Origin: Actinomycetota bacterium | GTDB lineage: Bacteria; Actinomycetota; Thermoleophilia; Gaiellales; Gaiellaceae | Direction: 5' to 3' | Length of the DNA stretch: 10,381 nucleotides | NCBI GenBank assembly: GCA_013696595.1 | Contig: JACCYG010000191.1 | Span: forward strand, 1-10,381 | In this document: one piece after another, positions 1 to 5,731 of the stretch | Position numbering within the stretch: the stretch's first letter is position 1 | Layout of the letters: every line of letters starts with the position of its first letter | Position numbers and translations under genes: made by a program | The notes under the pieces: model-generated | What the model saw: only the letters and a program-made list of their open reading frames with translations | Databases searched by the model: none | Told to the model about the DNA's origin: nothing

Positions 1-395
1 GGACTCCTCAGCCCGCTGAGATCGCCGCTGGACAATGGTGCCTCTGCCGCTACCCTTGCCAGGAAGCCCAGGGTCTGCATATACATCAGCAGGATGACGG
101 AGGCAAAAACGTTGATCACGAGTTTCGTCAGGATCCAGTAGTGACGGAACAAGCCCCATGTGGTCCCAAGTGACTGGACGAGCCCGGTGAGCAGCGAGGC
201 GAACGCCAGCGGGACGAGGACGAACCAGCCGGTCAGCTCCATCGTGAGATAGGCGCCACGTACGACCTGAGCGTCCTGGCTGGTGAGAGCGGCGACGGCG
301 AGAGCCAGGAAGCCGGTGACCGCGCCAAGCCAGCCGACCGAGGCAGTGACATGCGCGGTGAGCGCGAGCTTGCGGACGCGCGGAGTCAACGTCAC
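1..395 (-). CDS. Multi-pass membrane protein, partial (C-terminus beyond window)
   Basis: An open frame of 131 codons reads from a GTG at 395-393 to the window edge without a stop, so the C-terminus is missing. It shows three hydrophobic stretches at roughly residues 12-36, 54-80 and 93-112, with HVTASVGWLGAV near the start and FRHYWILTKLVINVFASVILL later. A His in helix 1 followed by a W-x-G motif, and a conserved-looking HYWxLTK segment, resemble small actinobacterial integral membrane proteins of the DUF2269/CopD-like type. I cannot assign a substrate or function. The start overlaps the stop of the upstream 70-aa gene in a GTGA, which points to translational coupling. Both genes face away from a TetR-type regulator, the likely controller. 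The reading frame and its membrane nature are secure; the family name is tentative. Confidence 0.75.
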   Translation of the reverse strand, partial: MTLTPRVRKLALTAHVTASVGWLGAVTGFLALAVAALTSQDAQVVRGAYLTMELTGWFVLVPLAFASLLTGLVQSLGTTWGLFRHYWILTKLVINVFASVILLMYMQTLGFLARVAAEAPLSSGDLSGLRS

Positions 396-604
396 GGCCG
401 GCGCGCACCGTGCTCCGTGAAGCCGGGGGGGAACGCGTGGGCGCCACGGTCACCGGGCGATGCGTGGCGACTGGGGCCATGACCCCCGCCGCGGCCGCTG
501 AGCAACAGGATGACAAAGAGCAGGACCAGGACGAGGGCGATGCCTCCGAACACCTTCACCCAGCGTGGTGTGCTCGTGGTCGCTCCGAGGTCGTGGTCAG
601 CCAT
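392..604 (-). CDS. Small single-pass membrane protein (70 aa)
   Basis: The start is ATG at 604-602, because AGAAGGGA (619-612) sits 7 nt upstream as a good ribosome binding site. A longer reading from position 646 adds only a charged N-terminal tail. The protein has a polar N-terminus (MADHDLGATTSTPRW), one strongly hydrophobic helix at about residues 16-36 and a Gly/Pro/His-rich tail ending TEHGARRP. I recall similar short proteins in actinobacteria beside membrane genes of the kind that follows here, but no biochemical role is known to me. The stop overlaps the GTG of the next gene (GTGA, 395-392), so the two are very probably co-translated. It is divergent from the TetR gene, with a 100-bp AT-rich spacer between them. 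Confidence 0.72.
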   Translation of the reverse strand: MADHDLGATTSTPRWVKVFGGIALVLVLLFVILLLSGRGGGHGPSRHASPGDRGAHAFPPGFTEHGARRP

Positions 605-636
605 TGCGGGATCCCTTCTGTCGCGGTCGCCCGGCG

Positions 637-678
637 ATCTTTGCAAGACAGAATGTCTATATCAAATCTAACGTGTCT
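637..678. promoter_or_regulatory. Divergent promoter region with candidate TetR operator
   Basis: This AT-rich patch lies in the spacer between the small membrane gene (minus) and tetR (plus). AGACA (646-650) and TGTCT (654-658) form a 13-bp palindrome with a 3-nt centre. A second TGTCT at 674-678 lies exactly 20 bp after the first, which puts it on the same helical face. On the minus strand, TTGATA (665-660) is a 5/6 match to a -35 box. It is followed 17 bp later by AAAGAT (642-637), a weak -10, so the palindrome falls inside the promoter spacer. TetR proteins commonly bind such sites in the divergent promoter region; binding here is inferred. Confidence 0.5.
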
Positions 679-704
679 CGACCTCGCACGCCGCGTATGC
701 TTCG

Positions 705-1280
705 GTGGTGCCGAAACTCTGGAACGAAACGATCGAGACGCACCGCCGCGAGGTCCGCGATGCGATCCTGGATAGCACCGCGGCGCTCGTGGCTACACAG
801 GGCCTCCGCTCGGTGACGATGTCGCAAATCGCCGAGGAGACCGGCATCGGACGCGCGACGCTCTACAAGTACTTCTCAGGCGTCGAAGCGATCCTGTTCG
901 CCTGGCACGAACGTCAGATCTCGAGCCATCTCGAGTATCTCGCCGAGTTCCGAGACCAGGCCGGCGATGCCGGTGAGCGGCTCGAGGCGGTGCTGGAGGC
1001 CTACGCGCTCATCGCCCACGAGTCCCACGGGCACCAGGACCCCGATCTCGTGGCGTTCCTGCACCGAGACGAGCACGTAACCCGCGCGCAGCACCATCTC
1101 CGCGACATGATCCGGGACTTGGTGAGCGAGGGCGTCGAGACCGGCGACGTCCGGGACGATGTCGCCCCTGACGAGCTCGCGGGCTACTGTCTCCACGCCC
1201 TGACAGCCGCCCGCGGCCTGCCGTCCAAGGCAGCGGTTCGCCGGCTCGTCACGGTCGTTCTGGCCGGGTTGCGGGCCTAG
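705..1280 (+). CDS. TetR/AcrR-family transcriptional regulator
   Basis: A 191-aa protein, the usual length for the TetR family. The N-terminal DNA-binding domain covers about residues 14-62, with the helix-turn-helix at 38-57 (VTMSQIAEETGIGRATLYKY), a textbook TetR pattern ending in YKYF. The rest is a helical ligand-binding and dimerisation domain with no recognisable ligand signature. The start is GTG at 705, or the adjacent GTG at 708. Neither has a clear Shine-Dalgarno sequence, so the mRNA may be leaderless or the start slightly uncertain. The gene is divergent from the two small membrane-protein genes and probably represses them and itself through the palindrome in the spacer. Its TAG stop overlaps the stop of the convergent 121-aa gene within CTAG (1277-1280), leaving no space for a terminator. 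Confidence 0.93.
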   Translation: MVPKLWNETIETHRREVRDAILDSTAALVATQGLRSVTMSQIAEETGIGRATLYKYFSGVEAILFAWHERQISSHLEYLAEFRDQAGDAGERLEAVLEAYALIAHESHGHQDPDLVAFLHRDEHVTRAQHHLRDMIRDLVSEGVETGDVRDDVAPDELAGYCLHALTAARGLPSKAAVRRLVTVVLAGLRA

Positions 1281-1642
1281 CTCGCGCTGCTGAGCGGGAG
1301 AGCGCGTCGTTCCCGCACGCCGTCGGCCATCGCCTGGACGATCTGGACCAGGTCCGACTTCGTGATTCGATTCGAGAGCCGGATCCAGTCGGCGGTCGAG
1401 CGACTCGGGGGCTCGACCGTGAGGATCTCGATCACAGGGATTCCCTGGTCGGCTAGCGCGGCCGCTTGATTACGTCCGATCAACCGGCCCCGGAAGACGA
1501 CGGCCAGGTCCGCTTCGGTCCCGTCCACGTCCTGCAGCGGACGCGTGCGCAGGCCCACATCGAATCCGGCGTCCTCGAGGAGCTCGGCGAAGTCGGTCTG
1601 TCGCGCCGCGATCACGAGGACTTTGCCGCTCTCTGTCCCCAT
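1277..1642 (-). CDS. Hypothetical protein with receiver-like (CheY-like) pattern, 121 aa
   Basis: The start is ATG at 1642-1640, with a strong ribosome binding site GGGGGAAG (1658-1651) 8 nt upstream; the frame stays open further 5' but without support. The predicted pattern is beta-alpha: GKVLVIAA, a helix QTDFAELLEDAG, ADLAVVF, a helix around GRNQAAALADQG, IPVIEIL, then a C-terminal helix KSDLVQIVQAMADGV. The order and spacing recall a response-regulator receiver domain. However, the acidic pair after strand 1 and the phospho-acceptor Asp after strand 3 are absent (VVFRG instead), so it would be a pseudo-receiver if the resemblance is real. There is no output domain. It lies tail to tail with tetR, stop codons overlapping, and is divergent from the VOC gene across 57 bp. 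The gene is likely real; the fold assignment is a guess from pattern. Confidence 0.65.
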   Translation of the reverse strand: MGTESGKVLVIAARQTDFAELLEDAGFDVGLRTRPLQDVDGTEADLAVVFRGRLIGRNQAAALADQGIPVIEILTVEPPSRSTADWIRLSNRITKSDLVQIVQAMADGVRERRALPLSSAS

Positions 1643-1660
1643 GTCGGAATCTTCCCCCGA

Positions 1661-1699
1661 TGACTTGCGTTTGAAAGCCGTGGGTATCCTCGCCGCCGG
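1661..1699 (+). promoter_or_regulatory. Candidate promoter for VOC gene, leaderless arrangement
   Basis: TATCCT at 1685-1690 fits the actinobacterial -10 pattern TAnnnT and ends 9 nt before the ATG at 1700. Transcription would therefore begin at or within a few bases of the start codon. TGACTT at 1661-1666 lies 18 bp upstream as a possible, weak -35. No Shine-Dalgarno sequence precedes the ATG, which agrees with a leaderless mRNA. Confidence 0.5.
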
Positions 1700-2368
1700 A
1701 TGGACCTGAAAACACTCGACCACGTCGCCCTGTGGGTTGCCGACCGCGACGCCATCGCGGACGTTCTCCTGAAGAAGCTCGGGATGCACGTCATCGACCG
1801 GACGGACGCCTTCACGCTCGTGGGCGCAGACGCGCGGCGAGGCAAGCTGACGCTCTTCGCGGCGGAGGGACAGCGCGAGGTCGGGGCTCTCGCGCACGTC
1901 GCACTTCGCGTCAGCGACGTCGAGCGCTTCGAGCCTGAGCTTCGCGAGGCGCCCTTCGACGTCGGCGAGGGGCTACGCGTCGAGCTCGTCCAGGCTCCTA
2001 CGGAATCCGAGCTCGACCTCGACCACGTCGCTCTCTACTCGGCCGACGCCGCCGGGACAGCGGAGGCTTATCTCACGTTCGGCTTCGAGGCCGCGGAGCC
2101 CGGCCCTTCCGACGTTCCGAGGGTCGAGGTCGGGGGCGCGTACGTCGAGTTCCACGCCGGTGAGCCGGGAGATCCGGAGCGGCCGTTGCTGAACCACCTC
2201 GCCGTCCTGGTCGATTCGGCCGAGGAGCACCTCGCGGAGGCGGAAGAGCTCGGTCTCGAAGTGGCGGACTTCGTTGACGCCGCGAACACGCGCGCCGTCT
2301 TCATCTGGGGCCCCGAGCGCGTCAAGATCGAGCTCGTCGAGCACAAGCCGAGCTTTTCGCTGGTTTAG
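1700..2368 (+). CDS. Two-domain VOC family protein (glyoxalase/dioxygenase fold)
   Basis: A 222-aa protein built from four beta-alpha-beta modules, each opening with a similar motif: LDHVALWVAD (residue 6 on), LAHVALRVSD (64), LDHVALYSAD (107) and LNHLAVLVDS (164). This is the duplicated vicinal-oxygen-chelate arrangement of glyoxalases, extradiol dioxygenases and related enzymes. The second domain keeps a complete glyoxalase-like ligand set: His109, Glu150, His166 and Glu211. The first keeps His8, His66 and Glu95 but has no Glu at the module-1 position. It is shorter than extradiol dioxygenases (about 290 aa). The reaction cannot be told: lyase, epimerase, dioxygenase or binding protein are all possible. 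The start at 1700 is supported by the fold beginning at residue 4. An FAD oxidoreductase gene follows after 33 bp on the same strand. Confidence 0.88.
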   Translation: MDLKTLDHVALWVADRDAIADVLLKKLGMHVIDRTDAFTLVGADARRGKLTLFAAEGQREVGALAHVALRVSDVERFEPELREAPFDVGEGLRVELVQAPTESELDLDHVALYSADAAGTAEAYLTFGFEAAEPGPSDVPRVEVGGAYVEFHAGEPGDPERPLLNHLAVLVDSAEEHLAEAEELGLEVADFVDAANTRAVFIWGPERVKIELVEHKPSFSLV

Positions 2369-2374
2369 GGCCGC

Positions 2375-2397
2375 GGGCCGATAAATCCGGCCCCTAC
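2375..2397 (-). repeat. REP-like hairpin with GTAG head, copy 1
   Basis: Between the VOC stop and the FAD gene, GGGCCG (2375-2380) and CGGCCC (2388-2393) form a perfect 6-bp stem around the AT-rich 7-nt loop ATAAATC. CTAC follows directly (2394-2397). Read on the minus strand this is GTAG followed by a palindrome, the layout of repetitive extragenic palindromes mobilised by RAYT-type transposases. A related element lies after the next gene. A local terminator hairpin is an alternative, though no T-run follows. Confidence 0.5.
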
Positions 2398-2401
2398 GAC
2401 G

Positions 2402-3469
2402 ATGTCATCTGAACTGATCGTGGCGGGGGGCGGAATGGGCGGCCTCGCCGCCGCCGCGCGTTCGCGGGAGCTGGGCGCTTCGGTCACCGTGTTCGAGAAG
2501 GGCGACCGGCCCGGCGGCTCGATGGCGCTCTCGAGCGGGTTCTTCTGGCGCTATCGCGACTTCGAGCGCTTTCGGGAGGAATGTCCGGGAGGGGACCCGG
2601 AGCTCCAACGTCTCGTCTTCGAGCGGCTCGACGAAGACCTTGCGTGGATCGAATCCCTCGGAGCCCCTGTGCTCACGCGGAAAACGGGCAACCCCCTCAC
2701 GGTCGGCGTCCAGTTCGACCCGCGCGGGCTCACGGATACGCTCGCGCGGCGAGCCGGTGAGATCAGGCTCGGCGCAGCGCTCAATGAAATACCGGCGACG
2801 GCTCCCGTCATTCTCGCGACGGGAGGATTCCAGGGCGATCGTGACCTCCTGCGCCGGTACGTGACCCCCGAGGCGGACGAGCTCGTCCTGCGCGCGAACC
2901 GGTGGAGCGCCGGTGACGGGTTGCGCCTCGGCCTCGATGCGGGCGGTGAGTTGACGGACGGGATGGACGAGTTCTACGGCCGAAATCTCCCCGCGCCCCC
3001 GGCTCGCATCTCGCCCGATGGATTCCGCCCGCTCGCGCAGCTCTACGCGCGCTACGCAAGGGTCGTGAACGCCGAGGGCGAGCGGTACGTGGCGCGAACG
3101 TGGTCCGAGATCGACGTCGTCCAGTGGACCGCGAGGCAGTCGTGGGCCCGCGCCTGGTACGTCGTGCCGGACGAAGCGCTGGGCAAGCGCGTGCGTGATC
3201 GAACCGTCGGCGAGATGATCCAGGCCGCGCGGGACTCCGGGGCGGCCGTCAGACACGAACGGGGCGAGACCGCGGTTGAGGTTGTCGCGGGAATCACCAC
3301 GACGCTCGGGGGCCTTCGCGTCGACGCGCACGCACGCGTGGCCGAAGGCGTCTTCGCATGCGGGGCCGACGTCGGCGGGATCTCCACGGGCGGCTACTCG
3401 AGCGGGCTTGCAGCCGCGCTCGTCTTCGGACGGATCGCGGCCGAGGAAACCGGGGCCCTCAGTCGTTAG
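2402..3469 (+). CDS. FAD-dependent oxidoreductase (fumarate reductase/3-ketosteroid dehydrogenase-like)
   Basis: A 355-aa flavoprotein. Residues 5-40 form the Rossmann FAD-binding element: LIVAGGGMGGLAAAA with the GxGxxG glycines, then Glu32 at the end of strand 2 and PGGS. ATGGF at 139-143 and GDGLRLGLDAGGEL at 171-184 are hallmarks of the fumarate reductase/succinate dehydrogenase flavoprotein family, as is the end: TTTLGGLRVD (299-308), then GVFACGAD and GGYSSGLAAALVFGRIAAEE (316-349). Residues about 185-295 would be the substrate-binding cap. Family members usually have 450-550 residues. Here the stretch before ATGGF is strongly shortened, and the usual His before the GG of TxGGL is absent. 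The substrate is unknown. The start is fixed by the fold beginning at residue 4; no ribosome binding site is visible because a REP-like hairpin ends 4 nt upstream. Confidence 0.88.
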   Translation: MSSELIVAGGGMGGLAAAARSRELGASVTVFEKGDRPGGSMALSSGFFWRYRDFERFREECPGGDPELQRLVFERLDEDLAWIESLGAPVLTRKTGNPLTVGVQFDPRGLTDTLARRAGEIRLGAALNEIPATAPVILATGGFQGDRDLLRRYVTPEADELVLRANRWSAGDGLRLGLDAGGELTDGMDEFYGRNLPAPPARISPDGFRPLAQLYARYARVVNAEGERYVARTWSEIDVVQWTARQSWARAWYVVPDEALGKRVRDRTVGEMIQAARDSGAAVRHERGETAVEVVAGITTTLGGLRVDAHARVAEGVFACGADVGGISTGGYSSGLAAALVFGRIAAEETGALSR

Positions 3470-3478
3470 CCGGGCTCG

Positions 3479-3503
3479 CGGGCCGGCCCTGGCCGGCCGC
3501 TAC
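3479..3503 (-). repeat. REP-like hairpin with GTAG head, copy 2 (possible terminator)
   Basis: Ten bases after the FAD gene stop, GGCCGGCC (3481-3488) and an identical GGCCGGCC (3491-3498), itself self-complementary, form an 8-bp GC-only stem with a minimal loop. CTAC at 3500-3503 follows after one base. Copy 1 and this copy share the layout CGGGCCG, six to eight bases, CCGGCC, CTAC, in the same orientation. The hairpin could also stop transcription between two converging operons, although no T-run follows. Confidence 0.5.
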
Positions 3504-3514
3504 ACCGGTAGAGG

Positions 3515-3706
3515 TCAAACCGGCTGGAGGTACGCGCAAACCCGGTCGTCGCCGGGAAGCGGCGACGGCGCCACTCTCGTCACGACGAAGCGCGTCTCGC
3601 CCTCTTCGACCGCTGTTCCGATCTGCGGAGCCTCACCATCTCGCTCGGCGAGCTCGTAGCCGCTCGGTTTCGAGACGAAGAGAAGGTGCTGCTGTGCGTC
3701 GGCCAT
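3515..3706 (-). CDS. Small conserved-looking protein of unknown function (63 aa)
   Basis: The start is ATG at 3706-3704, with AAGGTG (3719-3714) 7 nt upstream as a good ribosome binding site. The 63-aa soluble sequence has alternating strand-like segments (HLLFVSKPSGYEL, TRFVVTRVAPSPLPGDDRVC) and ends CAYLQPV. The middle (GEAPQIGTAVEEGETRFVV) suggests a compact beta barrel. I recall short actinobacterial proteins with the same GYEL...PSPLPGD...CAYL pattern, but none with a known role. It begins 29 nt after the stop of the histidine kinase on the same strand, so it is probably the last gene of the two-component operon. No signal peptide or membrane segment is visible. Confidence 0.68.
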   Translation of the reverse strand: MADAQQHLLFVSKPSGYELAERDGEAPQIGTAVEEGETRFVVTRVAPSPLPGDDRVCAYLQPV

Positions 3707-3735
3707 GACTGCGCACCTTAAGCGTTGCGACCGGG

Positions 3736-4983
3736 TTACGAAGGCGCTGGGGAGGCCTCGGTCGTGGCCGCGACGTACGCAGGCAGCAGGACGCGAACGA
3801 CGGTCCCGCCGTCCGGATGGGAGTCCACGGACAGCTGTCCGTTGAGGACGCGAACGCGCTCGTCGAGATCCTCGATTCCGGCGCGCCGCCGCTCGCCGAC
3901 TCCGTCGTCCTCGATCTCGGTGCTGAAATGGCCGCTGTCCGCCTGCGAGAGAGTGACTGCGATCCGGTTCGGCTTGCGCCGCATCGCCTGGTTGATTGCC
4001 TCGCGGAGGAGCTGGTAGAGGGCGACCTGCGCCTTCTCGCCGAGCCGGTCGCCGATGTCGACGTCGACCGAGACCGTGATCCCGTACGACTGCTCGATCT
4101 GTTGGCCGAGAGCCTGGATCGCGGCGCCGAAGCCCTGGTCGCGGAGAACGAGGGGCTCGATCGCAAACGAAAGGTCGCGAAGTGTTCGGATCGTGTCGCG
4201 CTCCCGTTCGAGCGAGCTCGCGATGACCTTGGCAGCGTCCTCGTACCGGCCGTCCTCGATCGCCGCGAGGGCTGCGTCGTGCATTAGCGCGATTCCCGAC
4301 ATCGACTGCAGTGGACCGTCGTGCAGGAAGATCGAGAGGCGGCGGCGCTCATCCTGTTCCGCCGTGATGAGGCTCTCGGTGAGGCGTTCGCGCTCCCCCT
4401 CGCGCGTGACGGCCTCGTCGATCAGGCGCGCGTTCTCCACGGCGCGCGACGCGAAGTCGGCAAGCACGGTGGCGCGCATCAGATCAAGCCGATGGAACGG
4501 CTCAGGTCGCTTGAGCTCGAGCGTGCCGAGCCGCTCGCCACGCGCGGTCAGGGGAACACGGATCCCGCCGGGGACCTCGTGCGCTTCACGGCCTGTGGTC
4601 TCCTCGGGCGGGAGAATCCGCACGTCGCGCGCGCGAAAGAGCCGCCTGGCCTCGGCGCAAGTCCGCTCGACGATCTCGTCGGGCCGCCGCGAGCTCGACA
4701 CGACGGCGATCGACTGGACGAACGACTCGAGGAAGCTCGCCTGCGATTGCAGGCGGTCCTCGGCGGATTCGTGCCGCCGGCGCTCCGAGACGATGAGGAA
4801 GACGGCGAAGGCGCCGGCGAACGCAACTGCGGCCAGGAGCCCGGCGATCGAGAGCGAGAGGCTGTCGAGGAGAAGCCCGACCGCGCCGGCGGCCGCGGCG
4901 GCACAGGTCACGCCGACGAGGAAGACGGGAGCGCCGAGGCGCCTAATCGATGATCGCTTCGCGAAGGGCGATCGCAACGGCAT
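3736..4983 (-). CDS. Sensor histidine kinase, NarL/DegS type (HisKA_3)
   Basis: A 415-aa membrane sensor kinase that should autophosphorylate on His221 and pass the phosphate to the regulator encoded just upstream. Two helices at about residues 18-40 and 43-65 anchor it, with almost no extracytoplasmic loop. Residues about 85-190 look like a GAF-type sensor domain. The dimerisation box DERRRLSIFLHDGPLQ (211-226) is the HisKA_3 signature. The ATPase domain (about 315-402) has DDGVG at 359-363 and GGTVVRVLLP at its end. The N-box reads REAINQAMRR where most relatives have EALTNALRH, so the usual Mg-binding Asn is Gln332, and no glycine-rich G2 lid is seen. The ATG at 4983 overlaps the regulator gene by 41 nt; TTG at codon 3 is an alternative. 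The stimulus is unknown, but a membrane or cytoplasmic signal seems likely given the short loop. Confidence 0.92.
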   Translation of the reverse strand: MPLRSPFAKRSSIRRLGAPVFLVGVTCAAAAAGAVGLLLDSLSLSIAGLLAAVAFAGAFAVFLIVSERRRHESAEDRLQSQASFLESFVQSIAVVSSSRRPDEIVERTCAEARRLFRARDVRILPPEETTGREAHEVPGGIRVPLTARGERLGTLELKRPEPFHRLDLMRATVLADFASRAVENARLIDEAVTREGERERLTESLITAEQDERRRLSIFLHDGPLQSMSGIALMHDAALAAIEDGRYEDAAKVIASSLERERDTIRTLRDLSFAIEPLVLRDQGFGAAIQALGQQIEQSYGITVSVDVDIGDRLGEKAQVALYQLLREAINQAMRRKPNRIAVTLSQADSGHFSTEIEDDGVGERRRAGIEDLDERVRVLNGQLSVDSHPDGGTVVRVLLPAYVAATTEASPAPS

Positions 4984-5563
4984 GCGTCCGGGTGTCGGCC
5001 TGAAACTTGGCGAGGATGTGGCGGACGTGGCTCTTCACGGTCTCCTGGCTGATGAAGAGCTTGGCGGCCACGTCGGCGTTCGACATGCCGTCGGCGAGGA
5101 GTTGAAGGATCTCGCGCTCACGTTGCGTGAGCATCTCCTCGCGGTCGCGCGTCAAGAAGTCGGGCATGAGCGCGGGGTCGACGTACCCCTCGCCGCTCGC
5201 GACCTTCTCGATCGCGCGCAGAAGCGTCTGGTGCGGTGCCTCCTTCAGGATGTACCCCTTGGCACCCGACTCGAGGCCGCGGCCGAGGAGGCTGCGCTCG
5301 CCGTACGCGGTGAAGATCAGGACCGACGTCGAAGGAACCTTTTCCGTCAATATCTTCGTCGCCTCGAGACCGTCCATCCCGGGCATCCGGACGTCCATGA
5401 TCACGACGTTCGGGCGGCGGCGTTCGGCGAGGGCGATCGCGCTGGCGCCGTCGGACGCCTCGCCGACCACGCGAACGTGCGGCGAGCGGGAGAGCGAAAG
5501 GCGGAGGCCCTCGCGGACGACCTCGTGGTCGTCGGCGATCAGGCAGGTGATTTCTGGCGGCAT
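4943..5563 (-). CDS. Response regulator, NarL/FixJ (LuxR-type HTH) family
   Basis: A 206-aa protein of standard length for the family. The receiver domain (about 5-120) has the acidic pair Asp11-Asp12, phospho-acceptor Asp57 in VVIMDVRMPGMDG, Thr85 and Lys107, so all catalytic positions are intact. The LuxR-type helix-turn-helix lies at about 143-205, with LTQREREILQLLADGMSNAD and then the recognition helix in SQETVKSHVRHIL. It should bind DNA as a phosphorylated dimer. It is the first gene of a minus-strand operon with the kinase and the 63-aa protein. The ATG at 5563 has GGGGAAG 8-9 nt upstream. Its last 13 codons overlap the kinase start, which suggests translational coupling and a fixed ratio of the two proteins. 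Target genes are not evident. Confidence 0.95.
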   Translation of the reverse strand: MPPEITCLIADDHEVVREGLRLSLSRSPHVRVVGEASDGASAIALAERRRPNVVIMDVRMPGMDGLEATKILTEKVPSTSVLIFTAYGERSLLGRGLESGAKGYILKEAPHQTLLRAIEKVASGEGYVDPALMPDFLTRDREEMLTQREREILQLLADGMSNADVAAKLFISQETVKSHVRHILAKFQADTRTHAVAIALREAIID

Positions 5564-5708
5564 TCTGGTGGCTTCCCCGAGGCAAGAGCATAGTCGTCCA
5601 AAAAGGGGTACACCTTTAGGGTTACTTGCGCGCGCGGCCTGCCCAGGAGGGCGTTTCCGGGTGCGCTATCCTCTGACTCGAATCTTGGACGAGCTACCGC
5701 CTAGTACC
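5564..5708. promoter_or_regulatory. Divergent intergenic region between response regulator and CorC-like gene
   Basis: This non-coding stretch must hold both promoters. TATCCT at 5667-5672 is a TAnnnT -10 candidate for the plus-strand gene, giving a leader of about 50 nt; no good -35 is seen. For the minus strand, TATGCT (5593-5588) is a weak -10. Two related heptamers, GGGGTAC (5605-5611) and GGGTTAC (5619-5625), lie 14 bp apart. On the minus strand, TACCCCT (5610-5604) fits the NarL heptamer consensus TACYYMT, which hints at autoregulation. All assignments are by eye and weak individually. Confidence 0.35.
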
Positions 5709-5731
5709 CACGCCCCGGAGAGCGGGGCGTG
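5709..5731 (+). promoter_or_regulatory. mRNA hairpin enclosing ribosome binding site and start codon of CorC-like gene
   Basis: CACGCCCC (5709-5716) pairs perfectly with GGGGCGTG (5724-5731), 8 bp with six or more G-C pairs, around the 7-nt loop GGAGAGC. The loop shows the Shine-Dalgarno sequence GGAG (5717-5720), and the last three bases of the 3' arm are the GTG start codon (5729-5731). Such a structure would hide the start codon while exposing the ribosome binding site. A role in translational control is inferred. Confidence 0.55.

Noticed and set aside
605..646. Upstream start for the 70-aa membrane protein
   Set aside because: The extension is charged and lacks a ribosome binding site, whereas ATG 604 has AGAAGGGA at good spacing.
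1643..1897. N-terminal extension of the 121-aa minus-strand gene
   Set aside because: It would overlap the VOC gene by about 200 nt, while the internal ATG at 1642 has a strong ribosome binding site.
2405..3331. 308-codon minus-strand frame opposite the FAD gene
   Set aside because: The plus strand has clear FAD motifs; this frame is a codon-bias shadow.
5552..5572. Imperfect direct repeat TTCTGGCGGC/TTCTGGTGGC at the response-regulator start
   Set aside because: Only two short copies, one of them coding; probably chance.
4055..5593. Long open frame (512 codons) on the plus strand opposite the kinase and regulator genes
   Set aside because: It mirrors two well-recognised genes in a GC-rich genome, is Arg/Ser-rich and low in complexity, and shows no domain.
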